Source: an uncultured Serinicoccus sp.
Lineage (GTDB): Bacteria > Actinomycetota > Actinomycetes > Actinomycetales > Dermatophilaceae
NCBI RefSeq assembly: GCF_947487915.1
Contig: NZ_CANKYH010000001.1
Span: 1 to 64,000, forward strand
Length of the DNA: 64,000 nt
Reading direction: 5' to 3'
The notes under the pieces were generated by a model. That model did no database searches and was not told where the DNA came from. It worked only from the letters and a program-made list of their open reading frames with translations. Below, one piece after another: positions 17,192 through 25,400 of this stretch. The first letter of the stretch is position 1, and the number at the start of each line of letters is the position of its first letter. The position numbers were made by a program, and so were the translations under genes.

Positions 17192-18514
17192 ATGAGGGGT
17201 AGGTGGGGCAGTGAGGCCACCGGCGGCCGGGACGGCGGCGCCGGGGGTGGTGCGGTTGCGGCCGTGGCGCAGTTGGCTGACGCGGTCGAGCGTTCCGTGG
17301 CGGCGTTGGCGTCGCCTGCGTTGTTGCAGGAGTTTGAGCTGGGTGAGGTGCTGAGCGCGCTGGACGGGGTGGCGGCGCGGACCCACGCGCTGCTGGTGGC
17401 GGTGGTCCGGGAGGGACTGGGGCGGGGGTTGCACCAGGAGGCAGGGTTCTCCGACGTCGACTGGGTCCGGGGCGTATGCCCGGGGCTGGCGTCACGGACC
17501 GCGGTCGAGATCGCGATGGTCGCCCGCGCCGCCCAGCAGGGCGTGCACGTCCCGTTGGCGGACGCCGTGCAGGACGGGTCGGTGCCGGTGCACCGGGCGG
17601 CGCAGGTCCTGCGGGCGCTGACCAGGATCCGGCCGGCGCTGGGGGAGGCCGAGTATGCCGAGGCGACCGAGCTGCTGACTGTCGCCGCGGCACGGGAGGA
17701 GTTCGATGAGCGGGACCTGGGCAGGATCATGTCCAAGCTCGTGGCGACCTGCTTGTCCGAGAAGGAGCAGGTGGCCCGGGCGCAGGCCAGGCACGAGCTG
17801 CGCGACGTGCACGAGTCGTCGTTGGCGGACGGGTCGCTGCGCCGGTTCGTGGTGACCGTGGGCAGCGACGCGGACTACGAGGCGATCCGGGCGGTGCTTA
17901 TGTCACCACTGGCCGCGCCGACACCGCGCCAGGACAACACGGGCGATGGTGGTGCTGCGGACCCCGCCGAGGGCGGCGGCGCGACGCTGGCTGAGCTGGA
18001 CACGAGGACTGCCGGGCAGCGCCGCTACGACGCCTTCATGACGGTCTTCCGGCGCGGCGTCGCGGGCACCGAAGGGCAGCCCACGACGCCCAAGGCGCAG
18101 GTCATGGTCACGATCGGGCTGCAGGAGCTGCGCGGCGCCCTCGCCGGTACTGGGCGCACGGTGCACGAGGGCACGATCCCGGCACACCAGGTGCGCCAGC
18201 TGGCGTGCGAGGCCGACCTCATCCCCGCCGTGCTCGGGGAAGCGGGGCAGATCCTGGACCTGGGCCGCGCCAAGAGACTCGTCACCCCGGGCCAGCGACG
18301 CGCCCTGGCGCACCGCGACGGCGGGTGCACCTTCCCGGGCTGCCACGTGCCCGCGACCTGGTGCGACGCGCACCACGTCGTGCACTGGGCCCGCGGCGGC
18401 CGTTCCGACCTGGGCAACTACGCCCTGCTCTGCCCCCGGCACCACACCTGGGTGCACCAGCACGACGCGTCCGCTGACGTGGACTCAACCGGGGTCCGCT
18501 GGAGACTGCGATGA
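17192..18514 (+). CDS. DUF222/HNH endonuclease (13E12-type)
   Basis: 440 aa. The N-terminal helical DUF222 domain spans about residues 25-200 (LEGVLSALD-type start, SRTAVEIAMVARA, VHRAAQVLRAL). A C-terminal HNH domain is at about 380-435: CTFPGCHVPATWCDAHHVVHWARGG, NYALLCPRHHTWVH. These proteins are abundant repeated genes in actinobacteria with no settled function; nuclease activity is predicted. The stop overlaps an in-frame ATG of the next frame (ATGA at 18511), linking it to the ERCC4-Lsr2 gene. No good ribosome site precedes the ATG, which may mean a leaderless transcript. Confidence 0.9.
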   Translation: MRGRWGSEATGGRDGGAGGGAVAAVAQLADAVERSVAALASPALLQEFELGEVLSALDGVAARTHALLVAVVREGLGRGLHQEAGFSDVDWVRGVCPGLASRTAVEIAMVARAAQQGVHVPLADAVQDGSVPVHRAAQVLRALTRIRPALGEAEYAEATELLTVAAAREEFDERDLGRIMSKLVATCLSEKEQVARAQARHELRDVHESSLADGSLRRFVVTVGSDADYEAIRAVLMSPLAAPTPRQDNTGDGGAADPAEGGGATLAELDTRTAGQRRYDAFMTVFRRGVAGTEGQPTTPKAQVMVTIGLQELRGALAGTGRTVHEGTIPAHQVRQLACEADLIPAVLGEAGQILDLGRAKRLVTPGQRRALAHRDGGCTFPGCHVPATWCDAHHVVHWARGGRSDLGNYALLCPRHHTWVHQHDASADVDSTGVRWRLR

Positions 18515-18597
18515 CCCCGCCCCGCACCCGACCCCTGCGTGGGCCGGGCCACCGGCCTGCGCCCTGTCGAGACACCCGACACCGACGCGGCTGCGGC

Positions 18598-18732
18598 ATG
18601 AGCCGCGGTGTGAGCCTGGCCATGAGCCGCGGTGGGAGCCCGGCCGAGGGCCACGGCATGAGCCGCAGTGGGAGCCCGGCCGAGGGCCACGGCATGAGCC
18701 GCAGTGGGAGCCCGGCCAAGGTACGAGGCATG
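18598..18732 (+). repeat. 36-bp in-frame tandem repeats, each carrying an RBS-like GAGGG and an ATG
   Basis: ATGs occur at 18598, 18622, 18658, 18694 and 18730. The last three intervals are exactly 36 bp and nearly identical; the first is a shortened 24-bp unit. Two units (beginning 18622 and 18658) end in GAGGGCCACGGC before the next ATG. The last is mutated to AAGGTACGAGGC. All are in frame with the ERCC4-Lsr2 gene, so the array adds 12-residue modules or alternative starts. It looks like duplication of a translation start region. Confidence 0.85.
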
Positions 18733-19707
18733 AACCGCGCGGCGGCATACCCTGACCTCGTGCCGGACGACTTCCTCATCGCCCACAACCCCGAGGACGG
18801 CTCGCGGCTGCCCTACCTGCTCCGCATCCCCCTCGGGCCCGACGGCATCGTGCTCAAGGCCAAGGAGACGTGGCCGCGGACCGGCAAGGTCTACTGCCAC
18901 CGCGCGACCGGCTGGCCGAGCGAGCCCGACCTCGTGGAGCGCGTCCCGACCCGTTCGTGCGTGCGCCGCGGCGCCAGCATCGACCTCGTGCTCGACCGCG
19001 GCCGGGAGAACCGCTCACAGTTCGTCCTGACCCGCGCCCGCGGCCGCGAGGCGGTCTTCTGGCAGACCGCGCGCACTGCCAAGCAGGCGCGGCCGGCGGT
19101 GAGCCTCCCCACGGCGCGCGGCTCGGGCATCCCCACCCTGAAGATCGTCGTCGACAGCCACGAGCGGTATGCCTGGTCCTTCGACCACCAGCAGGTCACC
19201 ACCCGCCGCGACGGGCTCCCGGCCGGCGACTACGCGGTCGAGGTCGCCGGCCGCATCCTCGCCTCGGTCGAGCGGAAGAGCCTGGTCGACCTCGTCTCCA
19301 CGTTGACCAGCGGGCGGATGCGCTACCTGCTCGCCGACCTCTCCTCGCTCCCCACCGCGGCCGTCGTCGTCGAGGACCGCTACTCCGCCGTCTTCAAGCT
19401 CGAGCATGTCCGCCCCGCGGTCGTCGCCGACGCGCTCGGCGAGTGCCAGGCCCGCTTCCCCGCCGTGCCCATCGTCTTCTGCGAGACCCGCGCGCTCGCC
19501 CAGGAGTGGACCTACCGCTTCCTCGCCGCTGCGCTCGCCCACGCGGGCGAGGAGAGCCACGTCGACACCGAGGCCACACCGTTCACCTCGGCGCGCGCCG
19601 CCAGCCCCGGCGAGATCCGCGAGTGGGCGCGACAGCACGGGTATGCCGTGTCCGACCGCGGGCGCATCCCGCGCGAGGTCCGCGACGCCTACGAGGCGAG
19701 GCGGTGA
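18730..19707 (+). CDS. ERCC4-type nuclease fused to a C-terminal Lsr2 DNA-binding domain
   Basis: 325 aa if started at the ATG at 18730, which is where conserved sequence begins (VPDDFLIAHNPEDGSRLPYLL). In-frame ATGs back to 18511 would add a low-complexity repeat leader. The ERCC4 fold is at about residues 135-270: IVVDSHERYAWSF, LPAGDYAVEVAGRILASVERKSLVDLVSTL, VVVEDRYSAVF; the ERK is the XPF-type catalytic signature. The last about 35 residues (IREWARQHGYAVSDRGRIPREVRDAYEA) match the AT-hook-like DNA-binding part of Lsr2, which targets AT-rich foreign DNA. A structure-specific nuclease guided to AT-rich DNA is inferred. Confidence 0.88.
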   Translation: MNRAAAYPDLVPDDFLIAHNPEDGSRLPYLLRIPLGPDGIVLKAKETWPRTGKVYCHRATGWPSEPDLVERVPTRSCVRRGASIDLVLDRGRENRSQFVLTRARGREAVFWQTARTAKQARPAVSLPTARGSGIPTLKIVVDSHERYAWSFDHQQVTTRRDGLPAGDYAVEVAGRILASVERKSLVDLVSTLTSGRMRYLLADLSSLPTAAVVVEDRYSAVFKLEHVRPAVVADALGECQARFPAVPIVFCETRALAQEWTYRFLAAALAHAGEESHVDTEATPFTSARAASPGEIREWARQHGYAVSDRGRIPREVRDAYEARR

Positions 19708-19748
19708 CCGCTCGTCGTGCGGGAGGGCGGGCACCACAGCTCCTGCAC

Positions 19749-20828
19749 CTATCCGCCGGTGACCCGCGCGATCTCGGCTGGTGCCAGGGCGCTGCGCGGC
19801 AGGGCCAGGCCGACGCCCCAGCGCATGGGCGGCAGGGCTGAGACGAAGCGCAGCTCCGTGGGGTCGCTGCCGAAGAGCGCCCGCTTGACGCCGTTGACCG
19901 TGGGCCCGAGCTGCGCCGTCCGGCACCCGAGGTCGCGGGCCAGGGCCATCGACTCCAGCAGGACGTTCTCGTAGGCGTGCACCGTGCCGCCCGGGGGCCG
20001 GGTGAACGCCCCGGACAGCAACGAGAGGGTATGCCCGCTGTGCCACCACGAGTGGTAGCCGACGGGCCGGCCGTCCAGCACGGCGACGACGTGCCAGGCG
20101 TCCGGGGAATCAAGGGCGCTGTGGGCGCGGACCATCTGGGGGTACAGCTCGACGAACGGCGGGTTGAGGGGCCGAGACACGGCATACGCCCCGAGCAGCA
20201 CCTCGCGGAGGTCCTCGGGCAGCGCCCCCTGGATCCGGCGGAGGGTCCCGCCGCGACTGCCGAACCGGCGCATCTTGCGGGACAGGTTCCGGTGCCGCTC
20301 CAGCAGCGACGCGTGCCCGGTCTCCCGGACGGACACCCTGCTGACCCCCAGCCCGCGCGTGCCACGTGAGGAAGGCGGCGGCCGATCGGCCCGGTCCTCG
20401 ACCACGACGCCCAACAGCTGGTGCCGACGCAACCAGCGCAGGGCCTGGTCGCGGAACTCGTCCCGGTCCACCCCCTCGACCACCAGCCCAGGGCTGGCGT
20501 GGCCGTCGGTGCCGAGCGACGTGCGCTCCCAGTACCAGATCGAGGGCCCCCGGCGGATGGCCGACCGGACCGGACCGGGCAGGCCGAAGCTCGGCCCAGC
20601 ATCGCGGCAGAGGAAGACGACCGCGGCCCCGCGCAGGTGGCCGTCAGGGCCGAACCCGCGCAGGACCATCGGCCGGGTCCACCGGCTGCTCACGCCGACC
20701 GTCGCTGACAGCACGTGCAGCAGCGACGGGCCGGACCCGCACCGCACGAGGTCCTCGGCCAGCAGATCGCGCTCGTGCCCGGTGAAGGGCGTCGGGGTCA
20801 GCGTGAAGTGCCACGTCGTCGTCGCCAC
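19749..20828 (-). CDS. GNAT/FemAB-like acyltransferase at the end of the giant-protein operon
   Basis: 359 aa from a GTG. Its ribosome site (GGGGGAG) overlaps the stop of the preceding gene; the two genes are five bases apart, so it belongs to the operon of large unknown proteins. The C-terminal half shows the GNAT/BioF2-like core: LRRIQGALPEDLREVLLGAY, WHVVAVLDGRPVGYHSWW, YENVLLESMALARDLGCRTAQLG and NGVKRALFGS. It probably transfers an acyl or aminoacyl group. The substrate could be one of the neighbouring proteins or a surface polymer; neither is shown by sequence. Confidence 0.72.
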   Translation of the reverse strand: MATTTWHFTLTPTPFTGHERDLLAEDLVRCGSGPSLLHVLSATVGVSSRWTRPMVLRGFGPDGHLRGAAVVFLCRDAGPSFGLPGPVRSAIRRGPSIWYWERTSLGTDGHASPGLVVEGVDRDEFRDQALRWLRRHQLLGVVVEDRADRPPPSSRGTRGLGVSRVSVRETGHASLLERHRNLSRKMRRFGSRGGTLRRIQGALPEDLREVLLGAYAVSRPLNPPFVELYPQMVRAHSALDSPDAWHVVAVLDGRPVGYHSWWHSGHTLSLLSGAFTRPPGGTVHAYENVLLESMALARDLGCRTAQLGPTVNGVKRALFGSDPTELRFVSALPPMRWGVGLALPRSALAPAEIARVTGG

Positions 20829-20833
20829 GGTGC

Positions 20834-22453
20834 CTACTCCCCCGACCCCGCGACCGGCTCAGCGACGTCGAAGCGCAGCCGCCGTGCCGGGGGCGCGGTC
20901 AACGGGCGGCGTCGCCGCTCGACCCACAGCACCGGGTCGCCCGCAGCCGTCCTGGCGAGCTGCCAGCGCCGGACGAGCTCCATCCCGGTCGGCGGCACCG
21001 CCGCCGGGACGATGCGGTGCACCTCGCCGGGGCGCCCGGCGAGCACGTCAGCCTGCGCCACGTCCAGCCGCGTCGGGGGCGACGTCGAGTAGTCCGCCAG
21101 CCGGCGCTGCACGAAGGACACCCCACCGGGCTCGTCCTCGATCGTGTACGGGATCCAGTGCGGCTGCGCACCCTCCCCCGGCACGTAGACGTAGGCCTGC
21201 GGCTGGGTCGTGTCCCCCGGGGGCGCCGGGATCAGCGACTCCCCCGGGGTCCCGTCACCAGCCCCGCCTCCGTCGCCACCTCCGTCCCCACCAGCGCTAC
21301 CGACGGCGGCAGCAGCCGCGTCGAGGCTCCCGACGTCCCGCCCCCGGAGCCGCCGCTCGACCGCCCACACGACGTTGCTCGCGTCGTCCACCCCGAGCTG
21401 CACGTGCTCGAGGAGCTCACCCGCCAGCGGCCGGGTCGCCACCTGCCACAGCAGCAGGTCCGCGACGTCCATCCCGCTGACCCGGAAGAGCGTCCACTCC
21501 GGCCCGGCCGGCGGCCGCAGCCCGGGCCACCCGCCGTCGACGTGCTCGCCCTCCCCGCTGCCGTCGCTGCTGTAGCGCAACCCGAAGGAGTCGGTGACCA
21601 CCACCCGCCCGATCCGCACCACCGTCCCGGCGGTCGCGGGGACGGGCACGTCGAACCACTCGTCGCGTTGAGAGAAGAACAGGGCCGTCATGAGCGAGGT
21701 CGCCGTGTGCGCGGCGTCCGGCGGCACCGCCCCGATGTCCGCGCCGGCGTCCTCGATCTCCCACAGCCCCCAGCGCGGCATACCGGGCATCTCCAGGCGG
21801 GTCGGCAGCTGCCGGTGATTCCACTGCTCGGGAGGTGTCGGCTCCAGACTCGGCGCGGCGCCCGCGTCGACCGTCCACCAGTCCACCGACCCGCCGCGGT
21901 GGCGGGACACGTGCAGCGAGACCTCCCCGGTCCGGAACGCGTCCTGCCGGTCGTAGACCAGGGCCCGGTCGTCCCAGCTCGGCTCGACCTCCTCCGGCAC
22001 CTCCCCGAACTCCTCGTCGGGTATGCCCAGCTCGCCCCGGCGCCGCCACAGCGCCAGCCCGTCCCACGCCCCGTCGAGCGCCTCGTAGGGCGGCGGCAGG
22101 TCGCGCAGCCGAAGCCCGCCAACCTCGGGCAGGACTCTGCCCGCCGCCGCCACCCGCGCACCGACCCGGACCCGGCGTCCGGTCGTCCACCCCTCGCCGG
22201 CCTCGGCCTCCACCAGGGCCTCCGCCGGATGCATGCCCGCCTCCCGCCCGGTGTCGACGTGCCGCACCAGGGTGCTGCTCCCCTCCAGGAGCACCTGCAC
22301 CGGGGTGGAGGCGTCCTCTCCCTGGAACTCCCCCATCTGCCACTGGCGGGCCACGAACCACAGCGGGTCGTGCACCCTGCCGCGGACGGCGTCGGCGAGG
22401 TCCCCGACCGGACGGGGGTCGAGGCGGACGCTGCGGCGAGGGGGTAGGGGCAT
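20834..22453 (-). CDS. Large protein of unknown function, giant-operon component D
   Basis: 539 aa. No signal peptide or membrane segment. Residues about 28-48 carry a striking aromatic motif, HDPLWFVARQWQMGEF followed by QGEDA, which I recall from unannotated proteins of similar clusters. The middle has many Trp/Pro-rich beta-type stretches (WNHRQLPTRLEMPGMPRWGLWEIED, ALFFSQRDEWFDVPVP). A glycine-rich linker (GGDGGGDGGGAGDG) precedes a C-terminal part. It follows the 1580-aa gene by 17 bp and precedes the acyltransferase by 5 bp. No enzyme motif is visible; a structural role is possible. Confidence 0.8.
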   Translation of the reverse strand: MPLPPRRSVRLDPRPVGDLADAVRGRVHDPLWFVARQWQMGEFQGEDASTPVQVLLEGSSTLVRHVDTGREAGMHPAEALVEAEAGEGWTTGRRVRVGARVAAAGRVLPEVGGLRLRDLPPPYEALDGAWDGLALWRRRGELGIPDEEFGEVPEEVEPSWDDRALVYDRQDAFRTGEVSLHVSRHRGGSVDWWTVDAGAAPSLEPTPPEQWNHRQLPTRLEMPGMPRWGLWEIEDAGADIGAVPPDAAHTATSLMTALFFSQRDEWFDVPVPATAGTVVRIGRVVVTDSFGLRYSSDGSGEGEHVDGGWPGLRPPAGPEWTLFRVSGMDVADLLLWQVATRPLAGELLEHVQLGVDDASNVVWAVERRLRGRDVGSLDAAAAAVGSAGGDGGGDGGGAGDGTPGESLIPAPPGDTTQPQAYVYVPGEGAQPHWIPYTIEDEPGGVSFVQRRLADYSTSPPTRLDVAQADVLAGRPGEVHRIVPAAVPPTGMELVRRWQLARTAAGDPVLWVERRRRPLTAPPARRLRFDVAEPVAGSGE

Positions 22454-22470
22454 GGGTCTCTCCGTCCGTC

Positions 22471-25400
22471 TCAGCCGTACGCGCCGCGGGAGAGGACGGA
22501 CACGGTGCTGCCGTCGTCGTCCGGCAGCCAGGTGGTGCGCAGCACCCGGTCCAGGACGCCCAGGTCGGGGACCTGCGCGGTGCGGGCCACCATGAGCGTT
22601 CGGGTCTCCCGCAGGATCTCGCCGAGCAGTTGCTCGTCCAGCGGCATCCCCGCCCGGGGCGGCACCGCCAGCAGGACGAGGTGCGGTGCCCGGGCCGCGG
22701 GCACGTTGAAGCCGAATGCTGCGTGCGTGTCCCGCACCCGGTCCGGGACGACCTCGCTGAAGGCGTCGACGAGGCCCACCGCGACCAGGTCGTCGCCGTC
22801 GCCGTTCCCCTCCACCGCGCCGGCGTGGCTCAGGGCTACCGCCAGCCGAGGCACGTCCCGCTGGTGCCCGGGCCTCAGCTCCTCTCCCGGGTCGGGAGGG
22901 TCCGTCCGGAGCCGGACGTTCTCCGCGACCGCGGCCCGCTGCCACGGGTCCCCCGGGCTGCTGGACCAGGCCTCGAACGGCGCACCGGCCCCGGGTCCCG
23001 CTCGCAGCACCCCCAGCTGCACCGCCTCCACCCGCGCCAGCGGGCGCCGGACCGGGGCCACCTGCGTCAGCCACTCCTCCTCCAGCGCCGTGTCCGGGCC
23101 GACGAGCCGGGCCCTCGCTACCAGGTCGCTGCGCCGCCACCGGGCCAGCACCGGCAGTCCGCCCTGCGGGCTGACGAGCCGGGAGAGCGCCTGCGCGAGG
23201 GTATGCCCGCCGCCCGGCAGGTCGGACCGGTGCAACTCGTCGAGCGCCTCCTCGGTGAGCGGCGCGTCGACCCCCCGCAGCCGGCCGGGTCGGGGTGCCG
23301 CGTCCTGCCGGGCCCGTAGCTCCCGCGCGACGGACCGGGTCAGGGCCCGCAGCGGGGTGGCGCCGGCAGGAGGGTCGACCCCGAGGACGGCGGCCCGCAG
23401 GCCCGCCGCGTCCTGCGGGGTCCGGTCCGGCAGCACGCCCCAGCTCGCGGCCCGCCGCACCGCCGCCCGCCGGGAAGGGGTGTCGCCCTGCGCCCCGGCC
23501 GCGACGGTCGCCTGCTTCCGGGCCTCCACCAGGTCCCGGTGCACGACGGCATAGCGCGCCCGCAGCTCCTCGGCCGCCGCCGACCCCGTCACCTCCTCGC
23601 GTCGCTCGGCCAGGTCCCGCTCCAGGGCAGGGGCGCCCAGCACCCGGCAGAGCCCCTGCAGCCGGGCCAGCTCCGGCGGGTCCACCACCCGGCACCCGGG
23701 GGCACCGACCGCCACCCGCACCGCGCGGTGCCGCTCGCGCCGGCCCTGCCCGCCACCGCCGTGGTCGTCGCTCCCGCCGATGGTCCCGGCCTCGTCGTCC
23801 CCCTCGACCAGGCCCAGCACGCTGCCCAGCTCGTCCCGGACCACCCACAGCGTCGGAGCCGGCGCGGGGACGGGGGTGACGGCATATCTGCCCGGGGTGC
23901 CACCAGAGCGCCGCCACGCCGCCCGGACCAGCGTGGCGACCTGCTCCGGGTCGCGCTCCTCGAGGTCCACGGCGGTCAGCCCCAGCGTCGCCGAGGTGGG
24001 CGTCCCGACCACGACGCCGTCGCGGCGGGTGAGCTCCCAGGCCAGGTTGGCCTCCGTCCGCACGTCCGCGGCGAACGTCCCCTGGGCGGCCTCGGAGACA
24101 CCCGACCCCCGCGCGCCCATCGCGCTGGCCGCCAGGGCGCGCAGCTGGTCGGGCGACCAGGCCAGCGCCTCCACCGGCGTCAGACCGAGCTGCGCCAGGG
24201 TCACCGACGCGGTCCGCTCGTCCTCGAAGGTGCCGGTCCAGGTCCACCCGGTGCCGAGGACTCGCTCGAGGTAGGCCGTCACCGCCGGCTCGGCGAGCGC
24301 CGCCGCCCCCGGCGCGACCCCCGCGACGGGCGCAGGGCCGGCGTCAGGCAGCACCGAGAGCACCACCGTGGCGACCTCGAGCCCCGGGGCCGGGGTCGCC
24401 GGGAAGCGCAGCTCCGGGAACGGCCCGGCTCCGGCAGCGACGTCCATGGCCGCGGCCGTCCGGCCCGTGCTGCGGGTGGTGGTGGCGTGGACCCCCTCCA
24501 GCTGCACCAGGTCGGCGAGCGTCTCCAGGGCCGCCCGCAGCTCCTCCAGCGCCTCCCGCTGCTCCGGGCCGAGGACGACCGTCGGTGGCGGGGTCGGGCC
24601 GAGCAGCCCGGCGAGCGCCTGCTCCCCCTGGCAGACCACCCGTGGGTCCGGGTCGTCGGGGTGCGAGGGCCAGGTGGTGCGCAGGGTGGTGAGCAGGTCG
24701 TACCAGGAGGGCGTCGCGCCGTGCTGCACCCCGTCGAGCACCACCTGCTCCACCCGCAGCCCCAGCGCCTGCTCCAGGAAGAGCCCGTCGCGCAGGTCGT
24801 CGGCGAGCTCGAGCGCCAGGCGCACGCGCCGGCTGGTGACCGCCATGTCCCACGGCACGGTGCCGCGCTCGTTGACCTGCCCGCGGGCGGCGGCGACCCG
24901 GAACCCGTCCCGGGCGACCGTCGCTGTCAACGTCTGGTCCAGCGACGGGGTGTGCAGCAACCCGGCGCTCGTCGGCCCGTGCGTCCCGAGGAACGGCCCG
25001 CAGACCCAGCCGTAGGCACCCAGCCGGTGCCGCGCCCCGCCGCCGTCGACGAGCCGGCGGAGCCGGCGCCACGCGAAGGCCGTCACCCACGGGTCCACCC
25101 GGGTCGAGGTCGTCTCCAGGGTCGCGGCGAGCGCCCGCTCCACCCGGTCGGCGACGCCCGGGTCGGGCTCGAACGGCGCGGGGTATGCCGTGGAGCCGGG
25201 CGGCGAGGCACCCGCGGCCGCGTCGACCGGCTCGAGGGGGTCAGAGCGTCCGCGGTCCAGCAGCCGGGCCAGCTGCAGGGCCGCGGTCACCTGCGGGTCG
25301 TCGGCGCCGGGGTCCCCCTCGACGACCGGGCGCACCAGCGTCTCCAGCTCGCCGTCCCGGCGCCACCGGTTCGCGGTGAGGCAGGACTGCAGCAGCAGCC

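Noticed and set aside
20834..24247. Long merged frame extending upstream of the 539-aa gene
   Set aside because: The part before 22453 is out-of-frame translation of the 1580-aa gene. A proper start with family-like sequence exists at 22453.
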